Position numbers and translations under genes: made by a program
From: Anaerocolumna sp. AGMB13025
Lineage (GTDB): Bacteria > Bacillota > Clostridia > Lachnospirales > Lachnospiraceae
DNA: 64,000 nt
NCBI RefSeq assembly: GCF_029689925.1
Contig: NZ_CP121445.1
Location: forward strand, 1,543,001-1,607,000
Reading direction: 5' to 3'
In this document: in pieces, positions 24,618-34,024 of the stretch
How the letters are laid out: every line of letters starts with the position of its first letter
Numbering within the stretch: the stretch's first letter is position 1
Notes under the pieces: model-generated
Database searches by the model: none
Seen by the model: only the letters and a program-made list of their open reading frames with translations
What the model was told of the DNA's origin: nothing

Positions 24618-25553
24618 ATGGGGCTGAATTCGGGTAATATTATGATAGGAGTTATCGTTATATGCATAATTGTGACTCTTTTTATTATCATTCTCTATCG
24701 GACCAGAGTGAACAGGACCATGGACAAACTGAATGAAATGTTAGACCGTGCCATAAGCGGCAGCTTTACAGAACACCTCTATGATGAATCAAAACTATCA
24801 GCAATAGAAACTAAATTAAACCGGTACTTAAGCATTAGTACGGTTTCTTCAAAGAACTTATCGGAGGAAAAAGATAAAATCAAAGCCCTGATTTCAGATA
24901 TTTCTCACCAGACGAAAACACCCTTGGCAAACATCCTGTTATATTCACAGCTTTTGTTAGAAAATGAATTCCTGGATACCGAGCCTTTAGCGGAATATAG
25001 TGACTGCATCCAACAGATTTATACCCAGTCGGGAAAACTGAATTTCTTAATCAGCGCCTTGGTTAAAATCTCTCGTTTGGAAACCGGAATTATATCTGTA
25101 GTACCAAAACCAAATCCGGTCAGTCAGTTAATCCGGGATTCCCTGGAAGGAATACTACTAAAAGCTGCCGCAAAGGACATCACCATAGAAAATAAGGAAG
25201 GTGAGGGTACTGCCTTTTTTGACAGCAAGTGGACAACGGAAGCTCTTTATAATATTTTGGATAATGCGGTAAAATATACACCGAAAGGCGGAAGCATTAC
25301 CATATCCGCAATGCCTTATGAGTTGTTTTACCGTATCGATATTATAGATAACGGGATAGGTATACCAGAAGAAGAACATAGTAAAATCTTCGGTCGGTTT
25401 TACCGCTCAGTGGGGGTGAATCAGGAGGAAGGGGTGGGAATCGGCTTATATATAACCAGGGAGATAATTCTGGCCCAGAGCGGGTATATTAAAGTAAGCT
25501 CAAAACCAGAAAAAGGTGCCTGTTTTTCTGTATTCCTTCCAAAGTTAGTTTAA
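24618..25553 (+). CDS. sensor histidine kinase (module 1)
   Basis: 311 residues. A single N-terminal membrane helix (about 8-28) with almost no external region, a HisKA domain with DISHQTKTPLANI, and a HATPase domain with N box ALYNILDNAVKYT, G1 DNGIGIP and G2 GVGIGLYI. The lack of an extracellular domain suggests it senses through the partner FtsX permease or within the membrane. The start codon nearly abuts the regulator stop. Confidence 0.92.
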   Translation: MGLNSGNIMIGVIVICIIVTLFIIILYRTRVNRTMDKLNEMLDRAISGSFTEHLYDESKLSAIETKLNRYLSISTVSSKNLSEEKDKIKALISDISHQTKTPLANILLYSQLLLENEFLDTEPLAEYSDCIQQIYTQSGKLNFLISALVKISRLETGIISVVPKPNPVSQLIRDSLEGILLKAAAKDITIENKEGEGTAFFDSKWTTEALYNILDNAVKYTPKGGSITISAMPYELFYRIDIIDNGIGIPEEEHSKIFGRFYRSVGVNQEEGVGIGLYITREIILAQSGYIKVSSKPEKGACFSVFLPKLV

Positions 25554-25606
25554 ATCTTACACAACTGTTAGATTTCAGAAAGAAGTAAGAAAGATTATTA
25601 TGTTAG

Positions 25607-25646
25607 AGTCTATCTATGGACAAAACCATAGATAGACTATTTTTTG
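25607..25646 (+). terminator. intrinsic terminator between kinase and ABC genes of module 1
   Basis: AGTCTATCTATGG(25607-25619)/CCATAGATAGACT(25626-25638) followed by ATTTTTT. A 13-base perfect stem separates the two-component genes from the transporter genes, so the transporter may have its own start of transcription. Confidence 0.85.
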
Positions 25647-25654
25647 AGGTTAGG

Positions 25655-25762
25655 TTGAAAGAAAATATTATGAAGAGAGGATGCACTTATGAATTCTTTC
25701 AACCTTTTTATATGTGGCAGTAACACATCTGCTTACAGATGTGTTATGCATTGGGTGTAAAT
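25655..25762 (+). promoter_or_regulatory. two-hairpin leader element, copy 4
   Basis: GGTTGAAAGAA/TTCTTTCAACC hairpin (about 25655-25705), then GGCAGTA-ACACATCTG-CTTA-CAGATGTGT-TATGCATTGGGTGTAAAT directly followed by the ATG at 25763. The flanks match the copies at 6295, 14901 and 43646, while the stem bases are completely different but still paired. Confidence 0.8.
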
Positions 25763-26443
25763 ATGACAATTCTGGAAACAAATAATCTTATGAAACATTA
25801 TGGTAACAACGAAGCAGTTCTGGTAAAAGCCCTGGACGGAGTAAATCTACAAATTGAAAATGGGGAATTTGTTGCCATTGTCGGCACCTCCGGCAGTGGA
25901 AAATCCACCTTATTACATATGCTTGGGGGACTTGACAGACCCACAAATGGCACGGTTACGGTAGACGGGAAAGAGCTATTTTCCTTAAAAGAAGAAGCAC
26001 TTACGATTTTTCGGAGAAGAAAAATCGGTTTTGTTTTTCAAAATTATAACCTTGTCCCGGTTTTAAATGTGTATGAAAATATCGTCCTTCCCATTGAACT
26101 GGATGGAAATACAGTGGATAAGGCTTATGTGGAGCAAATTATAAAAACCCTGGGGCTTGAGAGTAAACTGAACAATCTGCCCAATAATTTATCCGGAGGT
26201 CAGCAGCAAAGAGTGGCTATTGCCAGAGCCCTGGCCACAAAACCGGCAATCTTGTTAGCCGATGAACCTACCGGCAATCTTGACAGTAAAACCAGCCTGG
26301 ACGTCATGGGTTTACTAAAAGTAACCGGGCAGCAGTTTAAGCAGACCATTGTAATGATTACCCATAATGAAGAAATCGCCCAGATGGCGGACCGGATTAT
26401 CCGCATTGAAGACGGCAGGATAACAGGCGGTGGCAGACAATGA
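25763..26443 (+). CDS. ABC transporter ATP-binding protein (module 1)
   Basis: About 226 residues, MacB/LolD/BceA type: Walker A GTSGSGKST, Q-loop FVFQNYNLVP, signature [15 protein letters not shown], Walker [14 protein letters not shown]-loop ITHNEE. The ATG at 25763 is chosen because it ends the GGGTGTAAAT leader and matches the family start. Overlaps the permease gene by ATGA. Energises the FtsX permease. Confidence 0.94.
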   Translation: MTILETNNLMKHYGNNEAVLVKALDGVNLQIENGEFVAIVGTSGSGKSTLLHMLGGLDRPTNGTVTVDGKELFSLKEEALTIFRRRKIGFVFQNYNLVPVLNVYENIVLPIELDGNTVDKAYVEQIIKTLGLESKLNNLPNNLSGGQQQRVAIARALATKPAILLADEPTGNLDSKTSLDVMGLLKVTGQQFKQTIVMITHNEEIAQMADRIIRIEDGRITGGGRQ

Positions 26444-29034
26444 TTAAAGTGGCAAACCGAAAAGTTATTAATAAACTGTCCTTTCGAAGCTTTCAGGCAA
26501 ATAAGATACGAAATATCATTGCAGTAATAGCAATCATATTAACCTCTATCCTGTTTACTTCTCTTTTTACTGTTGCAGTTTCATTTAATTATTCCATGGA
26601 ACAGCAATATATGCGTATGGTAGGAGGTTATTCCCATGGAGGCTTTAAGTATGTCTCTAAGGCTCAGGTCAATCAGTTAAAAGTCCATCCCCTTATTAAA
26701 GAATATGGAACAACCCTGACCCTGGCATTTCCTGACAAAGCACCTTTTAACAAGCATCATACGGAAATCCGGTACGGTGATACCAAGGGAGCAAAGATGT
26801 TTTACAGCAATCCTACCACAGGGAGAATGCCGGAGAGTGAAATGGAACTGGCAACCGACACGGCTGTGCTGGATTTATTAGGGATACCCCATAAAATTGG
26901 AGAGAAAGTTACCCTAAGTTACCCTCTTGGTAAAGAAACAATAACTGACACCTTTACCCTATGCGGGTTTTGGCAGACAGATGAAGCTATGTTAGCGAGC
27001 CAGATTTGGCTGTCAGAAGCCTATGTTACAAAACAGCTTATGGCTGCAGGGATTAAAGATTCAACCGGTGATTATGTAGGTACCTGGAGCTTGGATGTTA
27101 TGTTTTCAAACAGCAGGCACATAGAACAGGACTTAAGAAAAGTTACAGAAGACAATGGATATAACTTTGATGATAAAAGTGCGTCAAATTATCTTCCTAC
27201 CGGAGTGAACTGGTCTTATACTTCGACTCACTTAAATAAGGAGGATAGTTTAGCACTGGTACTGACGGTTCTTGTAATAGGTCTTTTGATTCTATTTGCA
27301 GGCTATTTAATTATATATAATATTTTTCAGATTTCCGTATCCGGGGATATACGGTTTTACGGACTTCTAAAAACCATTGGTACTACGAAAAGACAAATCA
27401 GACGGTTGGTACGGAATCAGGCCTTTTTGTTGTCCGGCATTGGTATTCCTTTGGGGCTGATAGCAGGATACTTTATCGGCGGCAGGCTTACCACAGTAGT
27501 GATGAGCATAATGAGCAGTAAAAGTGCGTTTAGTGCGAATAATGCCTGGATATTTATTGGCGCAGCCCTTTTTTCCTTAATTACAGTGGGGATTAGTTGC
27601 AGAAAGCCTGGCAAGATGGCCGCAGGTGTATCACCAATCGAAGCGGTAAGATATGCAGAGGGCAGCAATCAAAAGAGAAAATATAAAAACACAAAAAAAG
27701 GTGCCAAGGTTTATCAAATGGCGAAAGCTAATTTGGGGCTTAATCTAAAAAAGACCGTTTTAGTGATTACCTCTCTTTCACTTAGTATCATATTATTAAA
27801 TGCTACCTACACAATTACCAAAGGATTTGATATGGATAAGTACTTAAGTAAATTTGTTGTTACCGATTTTATTGCAGGCCACGCCGATTATTTCCAAAGC
27901 AAGTATTCTGTAGAGAATCAAACAGTCAGTGAGAGTATGATACGGGAAATAGAAGCTCAGCCAGGTATTACAGAGTCCGGCAGAGTCCATAACGGAGTAT
28001 TCGTAAATACTATTTTTATGAATTTAGAGGATTATAAAAAGTGGTATAGTAACTGGATTCCCAAAGAAGATTTGGAGCAATCACTAAAAGGACAAAAAGC
28101 AGATAAGAAAATAGAAAATTCTATATATTTATACGGACTGGATGATTTCCCAATGAAACTACTGACAGTTTTGGACGGAAATTTAGATTTGGAAAAACTA
28201 AAAAGCGGGCATTATCTGGTTCAGATAACTTTTGCAGATGATTATGGAAAACCGGAATTGGATAAGTTGATTTATAAGATTGGGGATAAGATTAAAATTC
28301 ACTACAGCACAGATTTTGATTACACGGATGATGGAGAATTGATTGAACATAACGGGTGGAATCAGGAGTACGAAATTATAGCTAATGTTTTAATGCCCGG
28401 GACGATGTCAAGACGATCCTATGGTAAGCCCCAGTTTGCAATGAGTGCAGACACCTTTTTAAAAGATACCGGTAATAATAATACTATGATTTATATGTTT
28501 AATGTGGACAAAGCACATGTTGATCAAATGGAACAGTTTATTAAAAATTATACGGACAAAACAGAACCGGATATGGATTATGAATCAAAGATATCCTTAT
28601 CAAACGAGTTTATCAAGTTTCGAAATATGTTTTTGCTGGTAGGAAGTGTATTAAGTCTTATCATAGGAATGGTTGGCATACTGAATTTCATCAATGCTGA
28701 GATTACAAGCATTATTGCACGCCGGAGGGAATTTGCTACACTCCTTGGCATCGGAATGACCGGACGACAGCTTAAGAAAATGCTGATATACGAAGGTATC
28801 TTTTATGGGGGTATTTCGATCATTGTTTCATTCATTAGTAGTGTTGCACTTGGCTTTTTTGCTTTAAAACCGGTTGAAGGTGTAATATGGTTCTTTTCGT
28901 ATCATTTAACGGTTACTCCAATGATTGTTCTGCTTCCGATATTTCTAATACTTGGAATTGTTATTCCGCTGGTATCTTATAAGGCTACGAATCGGAAAAG
29001 TATTGTAGAAAGGATCAGGGAAGCAGAGTGCTAA
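26440..29034 (+). CDS. FtsX-family ABC permease (module 1)
   Basis: 864 residues with an FtsX organisation: N-terminal helix (about 20-45), a large outer domain, three helices at about 270-400, a second outer domain (about 450-740) and three helices at the C-terminus. LKTIGTTKRQIRRLVRNQ and LLGIGMTGRQLKKMLIYEG are the two cytoplasmic coupling motifs of the family. Such permeases usually resist or sense cell-envelope peptides. The translational overlap with the ATPase gene indicates one complex. Confidence 0.9.
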   Translation: MIKVANRKVINKLSFRSFQANKIRNIIAVIAIILTSILFTSLFTVAVSFNYSMEQQYMRMVGGYSHGGFKYVSKAQVNQLKVHPLIKEYGTTLTLAFPDKAPFNKHHTEIRYGDTKGAKMFYSNPTTGRMPESEMELATDTAVLDLLGIPHKIGEKVTLSYPLGKETITDTFTLCGFWQTDEAMLASQIWLSEAYVTKQLMAAGIKDSTGDYVGTWSLDVMFSNSRHIEQDLRKVTEDNGYNFDDKSASNYLPTGVNWSYTSTHLNKEDSLALVLTVLVIGLLILFAGYLIIYNIFQISVSGDIRFYGLLKTIGTTKRQIRRLVRNQAFLLSGIGIPLGLIAGYFIGGRLTTVVMSIMSSKSAFSANNAWIFIGAALFSLITVGISCRKPGKMAAGVSPIEAVRYAEGSNQKRKYKNTKKGAKVYQMAKANLGLNLKKTVLVITSLSLSIILLNATYTITKGFDMDKYLSKFVVTDFIAGHADYFQSKYSVENQTVSESMIREIEAQPGITESGRVHNGVFVNTIFMNLEDYKKWYSNWIPKEDLEQSLKGQKADKKIENSIYLYGLDDFPMKLLTVLDGNLDLEKLKSGHYLVQITFADDYGKPELDKLIYKIGDKIKIHYSTDFDYTDDGELIEHNGWNQEYEIIANVLMPGTMSRRSYGKPQFAMSADTFLKDTGNNNTMIYMFNVDKAHVDQMEQFIKNYTDKTEPDMDYESKISLSNEFIKFRNMFLLVGSVLSLIIGMVGILNFINAEITSIIARRREFATLLGIGMTGRQLKKMLIYEGIFYGGISIIVSFISSVALGFFALKPVEGVIWFFSYHLTVTPMIVLLPIFLILGIVIPLVSYKATNRKSIVERIREAEC

Positions 29035-29114
29035 ATAATTGATAAAATAAGCTCAAAACCGAACGGGTATAAAGAGTATTGGACTTTGGGATTATCAGTT
29101 TCTAATTACAAGTA

Positions 29115-29702
29115 TCATTTCACATAGTTCAGTAATTCTTTTTGTATCCCGTTAGAAGTTATGGAATAGAGCAGTTCCAAAAACTGCTCCAGGGGGATGT
29201 CTTTGCCGTTTAGGTACCATTTTGCTATGGTACTTAAGGCAGCGGCACTTTGATATTCCATGATATACTTAATTCTAACCATTTCATCAGAGGTCAGGTC
29301 ATGAAAAGCGGAGATCACTGTGGGCACCAGTTTTTTTAATAATTTCTGCCTGAAAAAGGGATCTCCATTTTCACTGAGTAAAATGGGAAGGTACTTTATA
29401 TTCTTTTCAAACAATTGTACCACCTTTTTTAAAGTCTCTTTTTTATCAGAGTCCGTTAGAAGCTGCTCCAAAATGATAACCCGGAACTCTTCAGCGGTGA
29501 TGGTCTTCTCTTCAATTTCCTCCAAGATCTCATATACATCTTTAAAATAAACGTAAAAAGTCGAACGGTTGTAACCTGCCAGTTCACAGACTTCTTTTAC
29601 GGATATTTTTTCAATTTTCTTTTTACAGTATAACTGCCAGAAGGCATCAATTAGATTCTGTCTGGTTTGAGCTGTTATTGCTGATAAAGAATTAGTTATC
29701 AT
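29115..29702 (-). CDS. TetR/AcrR family regulator
   Basis: 195 residues. N-terminal TetR HTH: RQNLIDAFWQLYCKKKIEKISVKEVCELAGYNRSTFYVYFKDVYEILEEIEE. AGGAG precedes the ATG. It is divergent from the ABC-2 pair at 30050-31855 and is the likely regulator of that exporter. The C-terminal domain belongs to no family I recognise. Confidence 0.88.
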   Translation of the reverse strand: MITNSLSAITAQTRQNLIDAFWQLYCKKKIEKISVKEVCELAGYNRSTFYVYFKDVYEILEEIEEKTITAEEFRVIILEQLLTDSDKKETLKKVVQLFEKNIKYLPILLSENGDPFFRQKLLKKLVPTVISAFHDLTSDEMVRIKYIMEYQSAAALSTIAKWYLNGKDIPLEQFLELLYSITSNGIQKELLNYVK

Positions 29703-29916
29703 CTCGTTCTCCTGTTACTAGGCTTATATATTCTGAGTATAAATTCTAAGTATATATTCTAAGTTTTATATGGTTTATATTAGATTATACGATGTTTGGT
29801 ATTATTTATAAGAACCGGAAGAATTCACTTTATTATAATCTGTCTTGATACCAAATGCAAGATAGTCAATAGGTTTACTGCCTCATAAAATCCAACACTT
29901 AAGGCAACACTGTTGA

Positions 29917-29944
29917 TTGATATTGTATTGCTTTCTTTTATAAT
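29917..29944 (+). promoter_or_regulatory. sigma-A promoter of exporter 2
   Basis: TTGATA at 29917-29922, a 16-base spacer and TATAAT at 29939-29944, about 105 bases before the ABC ATPase start. No other feature was seen in the 347-base gap between the divergent genes, and no clear TetR palindrome was found by eye. Confidence 0.6.
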
Positions 29945-30049
29945 TAAGGTATAAAAATTCCTTCTCAAACAATAGGGGCAATATCTAGGTATCTTTATTC
30001 TGCAATTCTGGGGATTGTTTGGGAGCGTAAACAGATGGAGGAAAGGCGT

Positions 30050-30778
30050 ATGAATATAGAAGTCAAACAGGTGTCTAAATCATTTCAAAAGCATCAGGTG
30101 TTAAAAGATATTACTATAACAATGGATACAGGACGGATTTTTTGTCTGCTTGGAGCCTCTGGTTCCGGTAAGACTACCCTGCTTCGGATTATAATGGGAG
30201 CAATCACCCCAGACATAGGTGAAATAAGGATTAAAGATCAGAAAGTTCCGGATAGAAAGTTGCTTGGCACAATCGGATTTATGCCTCAGAATGATGCTTT
30301 GTATGAAGAACTTTCAGCTTGGGATAATCTTAAGTTTTTTGCAGGACTTCAGAAATTGGACCGAAAGCAGTTTAACCAGAATGCAGAGGAAGTATTAAAG
30401 GTGGTAGGGCTTACAACGGATAAGAACAAGTTAGTCCGTAATTATTCAGGCGGTATGAAAAAGCGTATATCCCTGGCAGCAGCCCTGATCCATAAGCCCC
30501 AGATACTGCTCCTGGATGAACCAACCGTAGGAGTGGATCCCGTCCTTCGTAAAAATATCTGGAACTACTTAAAACATCTTAAGGAAACCGGCACTACCAT
30601 ATTAGTGACTACCCATGTTATGGATGAGGTGATGGAGTGTGATGACGCTGCCTTAATAAGGAATGGATCTGTAATTGCAAAAGGTACAGTTACAGACCTG
30701 GTTAATCAGACCCCAAACGGTAAAATAGAAGAATTGTTTTTTATGGATAATATAGAAGAGAAGAAGACCGTAGTTTGA
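30050..30778 (+). CDS. ABC transporter ATP-binding protein (exporter 2)
   Basis: About 242 residues: Walker A GASGSGKTTLL, Q-loop FMPQNDALYEELSAWDN, signature YSGGMKKRISLAAAL, Walker B ILLLDEPTVGVDP, H-loop TTHVMDE. The ATG at 30050 follows GGAGGAAAGG. Pairs with the ABC-2 permease downstream. Confidence 0.93.
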   Translation: MNIEVKQVSKSFQKHQVLKDITITMDTGRIFCLLGASGSGKTTLLRIIMGAITPDIGEIRIKDQKVPDRKLLGTIGFMPQNDALYEELSAWDNLKFFAGLQKLDRKQFNQNAEEVLKVVGLTTDKNKLVRNYSGGMKKRISLAAALIHKPQILLLDEPTVGVDPVLRKNIWNYLKHLKETGTTILVTTHVMDEVMECDDAALIRNGSVIAKGTVTDLVNQTPNGKIEELFFMDNIEEKKTVV

Positions 30779-30844
30779 ATAAAGCACATAGAGTGCATTT
30801 GACTAAGTTTTGATTTATCGTTCATGCGGTAGATGGAGGTTATT

Positions 30845-31855
30845 ATGATAAGTATAGTAAAACGTATTCTGTTACAAATAAAAAATGATAAACGCTCCCT
30901 GGGGCTTTTACTATTTGCTCCGCTATTAGTATTGACTCTGTTGTATTTTATATTAGGGGATTCCGACTACACACCACAGATTGCAATATATAATATGACT
31001 GATCATTATGCCACGGAGCTTAAAAGTAAAGCAGAGGTAACAACACTTTCTCAAAAACCGGAAGCCAAAAGTTATCTGGAGGAAAAGGGATATGACGCTC
31101 TTGTATGGAGTGACCCAAAGGGCTTACATATTACTTTGGTGGAAAAAAACCTGAAATCAGCAGCAGCCTTAAAGGCAATACAGGAAACCAGTCAGGCATT
31201 ACAGCCGGTTAAGACAGAGCCGGATATTACCTATGTGTATAAAACCAATGAAGGGAATCAGTTGGATTCTTTAAGTTTTGTATTCCTGGGGGTCTTATCC
31301 TTTTTCTTTGTATTTATATTATCCGGATTATCCTTTGTAAGGGAGCGTTTTGGGCAAACCCTGGAGAGAATGCTTATGACGCCTATCAGGCGTTTTGAGG
31401 TAATCGGCGGATATACCTTAGGTTATGGACTGCTGTCTGCTATACAGAGTATTTTCATTATCCTGTTTGCAGTGTATGTCCTAAAACTACAGGTGGAAGG
31501 CTCTATCTTCTTGTGTATCCTGGTCATGATCTTAATGTCCTTTTCAGCAGTTTCCATAGGAGCCCTCGCCTCTATATTTGCCAATAATGAGCTGCAGATG
31601 GTACAGTTCATTCCGGTGGTACTCATTCCTCAGATATTCTTCTCTGGATTAATTCCCTTGGACACCATCCCCTTTGGTCTGGGCAAGTTCAGTTTTCTGA
31701 CCCCTATTTATTACGGCTGTACTTCACTTGAAAAGGTTATGATACAGGGGAAAGGTTTTATGGATATCCTGCCCTGGCTCCTTGGTTCCCTGGCTTATAT
31801 TTTCGTACTGTTTATCATCAATGTGTTAGCCTTGAAGAAATACAGAAAGTTGTGA
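30845..31855 (+). CDS. ABC-2 type permease (exporter 2)
   Basis: About 336 residues. One N-terminal helix, an external domain of about 130 residues, then five helices (from about 140), with SFVRERFGQTLERMLMTPIRRFEVIGGY and the LIPQIFFSGLIPLDTIPFGLGKFSFLTPIYYG motif of the YhaP/YadH-type exporters. TGGAGGT precedes the ATG. With the single ATPase gene it would form a homodimeric exporter under the divergent TetR gene. Confidence 0.9.
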   Translation: MISIVKRILLQIKNDKRSLGLLLFAPLLVLTLLYFILGDSDYTPQIAIYNMTDHYATELKSKAEVTTLSQKPEAKSYLEEKGYDALVWSDPKGLHITLVEKNLKSAAALKAIQETSQALQPVKTEPDITYVYKTNEGNQLDSLSFVFLGVLSFFFVFILSGLSFVRERFGQTLERMLMTPIRRFEVIGGYTLGYGLLSAIQSIFIILFAVYVLKLQVEGSIFLCILVMILMSFSAVSIGALASIFANNELQMVQFIPVVLIPQIFFSGLIPLDTIPFGLGKFSFLTPIYYGCTSLEKVMIQGKGFMDILPWLLGSLAYIFVLFIINVLALKKYRKL

Positions 31856-31953
31856 TATAGCAAAAATGGATACGATAAACTGCTTAAGGTTCTTTGTTTA
31901 AATTCATGAATAGTTTATGACCGGTAGAAAGTAAAAACACAAACTTCAATTTT

Positions 31954-32121
31954 TTAGTGTATTTTATTCTCTTTCTCTGTTACTGTTTTATTCTGATATG
32001 CTATTAGAACTATGTTCTTACTGGTTTCGCCACACATGGTCTTCTCCAGGTCTGATATCTGGTTTAAAGCTGAATCAGATAGTTCGGCTATTTCATAATC
32101 ACTGAAGTTTTCATTTTTCAA
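31954..32121 (-). CDS. small protein (55 aa)
   Basis: TTG start at 32121 with AAAGGAAG seven bases upstream on the reverse strand. The product is MKNENFSDYEIAELSDSALN...KNIVLIAYQNK... with the stop at 31954. The sequence is protein-like (DYEIAELSDSALNQISDLE, NIVLIAY) and resembles short hypothetical proteins of Clostridia ending in an IVLIAY-type motif. Function unknown; the non-ATG start makes it easy to miss. Confidence 0.6.
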   Translation of the reverse strand: MKNENFSDYEIAELSDSALNQISDLEKTMCGETSKNIVLIAYQNKTVTEKENKIH

Positions 32122-32387
32122 CGGTTTTCTTCCTTTCTTGATTTTCCTTCTTTTTGGATATAGTATGTGCAGTTTTTAGCTGCTAATTCTAAAGAATTTA
32201 TGTTAACTATAAAATATACATAAAATAGCAATTTATATTAAGATGAATTTGATTTCTTCTGATATAATGATAAAAAGTCAGTTAATCAGTTGGTAGTTTA
32301 AATAGAAGAGTTTTCTATGGGATTAAGTATGGAGACTGCTTTTTATTCAGAATTTGATTGCCGTTAATGCGGCAGAGGGAGGTTTGT

Positions 32388-32825
32388 ATGAAAGATTCGG
32401 AGAAGATAATATCCCAGACCATTCAATATATTGAACAGCATCTTGAGGAGGATTTAAATCTTAACGATATTGCAAAGTTTACCGGTTATTCTAAGTTTCA
32501 TTTAAACAGGATTTTTTCAGAGTATGTTGGCTGCACGCTTTATCAGTATATTATGAAACGCCGTCTTACAAAAGCCGCTAAGCTTTTGGTGTATTCGGAT
32601 ATTCCTATTGCACAAATTGCATTGGAAGCCAATTATGAATCACAGCAGGCCTTTACCCTCGCCTTTCGCAGGTTATACCTTAAGACTCCCCAGTCATACC
32701 GGGATAACCGGGTTTTTGTGCCCGTACAAATGAAATACGGCATCGGTTTAAAGGAACAGAAAATCTATGCCAATACCTTATACTATATAAATCACTACAA
32801 TAAGAAGGAGATGAAAGCAGCATGA
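32388..32825 (+). CDS. AraC-type HTH regulator (DNA-binding domain only)
   Basis: 145 residues with almost only the double [86 protein letters not shown]. It lacks an effector-binding domain, like SoxS/MarA-type regulators, so activity is probably set by its amount or by degradation. GGGAGG precedes the ATG. Its stop overlaps the ClpP start (ATGA), which ties it to a protease subunit. Confidence 0.88.
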   Translation: MKDSEKIISQTIQYIEQHLEEDLNLNDIAKFTGYSKFHLNRIFSEYVGCTLYQYIMKRRLTKAAKLLVYSDIPIAQIALEANYESQQAFTLAFRRLYLKTPQSYRDNRVFVPVQMKYGIGLKEQKIYANTLYYINHYNKKEMKAA

Positions 32826-33409
32826 GTTTAGTACCATATGTAGTAGAACAAACCAGCAGGGGTGAAAGAAGCTATGATATTTACTCCAGGCTTTTAAGTG
32901 ACAGGATTATATTTTTGGGAGAAGAAGTAAATGAGAACACTGCCAGTCTGGTGGTAGCACAGTTATTATTTTTAGAGAGTCAGGATCCGGGAAAAGATAT
33001 CTCCCTTTATATCAACAGCCCCGGAGGTTCTGTTCCCGCAGGACTTGCAATTTATGATACCATGAAATTTATTAAGTGTGATGTTTCTACCATCTGTATC
33101 GGAATGGCTGCAAGTATGGGGGCGTTCCTTTTAGCCGGGGGAACCAAAGGCAAACGGTTTGCCCTTCCCAATGCAGAAATCATGATACACCAGCCCTCCG
33201 GCGGAGCTAAGGGTACAGCAAGTGATATCCGAATTGCAGCGGAGTATATTTTAAAAAATAAAAAGAAGTTAAATCAAATTCTGGCTGATAATACAGGAAG
33301 AGCCCTTGAAGAATTAGAGAGAGATACGGACAGGGATAATTTCATGAGTGCCCAGGAAGCGCTGAATTACGGTTTAATTGATCAGGTTATCTCTAATAGA
33401 AGGGAATAA
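32822..33409 (+). CDS. clpP: ATP-dependent Clp protease proteolytic subunit
   Basis: 195 residues. The catalytic triad is intact: Ser98 ([11 protein letters not shown]), His123 (IMIHQPSGG) and Asp172 ([20 protein letters not shown]). It is not next to clpX or tig, and is translationally coupled to a minimal AraC regulator, so it is more likely a second, regulated ClpP paralogue than the housekeeping copy. It needs a Clp ATPase partner encoded elsewhere. Confidence 0.92.
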   Translation: MSLVPYVVEQTSRGERSYDIYSRLLSDRIIFLGEEVNENTASLVVAQLLFLESQDPGKDISLYINSPGGSVPAGLAIYDTMKFIKCDVSTICIGMAASMGAFLLAGGTKGKRFALPNAEIMIHQPSGGAKGTASDIRIAAEYILKNKKKLNQILADNTGRALEELERDTDRDNFMSAQEALNYGLIDQVISNRRE

Positions 33410-33443
33410 TGAAACAATTTGAATCAATCATTTTAGTATAAAA

Positions 33444-33787
33444 TATTCAAACTTCGCAGTTGTATTTGCCTTGGTATACCTGATAAAATCAGCAAGGAAG
33501 TTGATTAAGAAAGCACGATTATGCTATGTTTCATAAGCTTAGGATTCTGAGCCTGGAATTCATTAATGATTTTTTCATGTGGTAAAGCAAGACTCAAAAG
33601 CACAAACTCCTCGCTATACTCGTCAAACAGTGTGCATTTTGAGTCTAAACCATCCGAAAAAGTCATAAGTGAATGATCGGACTCAGAATAAAGCGCTTAT
33701 GAAACATAGCATAATCGTGCTTTCAATTTAGCTTTAGGGCTGATTTTAGCAAGTGTTTTTAAGTTTATTAACTGGGAAGTTTGAGTA
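33444..33787. repeat. giant palindromic repeat, long copy
   Basis: About 344 bases. The outer ends (ATTCAAACTTCGCAGTTG, TTGGTATACCTGATAAAATC on the left; AATTTAGCTTTAGGGC-TGATTTTAGCAAG on the right) match the short copy at 13975-14089. Inside is a perfect 29-base stem (33509-33537 with 33694-33722; AAAGCACGATTATGC.../...GCATAATCGTGCTTT) and an inner AGACTCAAAA/TTTTGAGTCT stem. No coding frame is supported. It fills most of the gap 33410-34024. Confidence 0.85.
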
Positions 33788-33810
33788 AAAGGTAAAAAAA
33801 ATTAATAGTT

Positions 33811-33890
33811 TACTGCTGCAAATTCATTAACCTAATCTGGGACTATTCCAGTGTGTAGGAGAAAGTTTTTATATTGCAGCAGTATTTTTT
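33811..33890 (+). terminator. long-loop terminator
   Basis: TACTGCTGCAA(33811-33821)/TTGCAGCAGTA(33874-33884) followed by TTTTTT, with a 52-base loop. Plausible end of the araC-clpP transcript, or a regulated terminator ahead of the lipoprotein gene. Confidence 0.55.
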
Positions 33891-34024
33891 ATGTTCATGC
33901 AGGGGTATATTTAAAGGGTAAGCAGATAATGCTGGGGCTATTCGGATATTTATGGTAGTAATTGCCGTATAAATAATTTATAATAATAGATAAATACGAA
34001 AACGAGGTATAATGGAGGTAAGTA

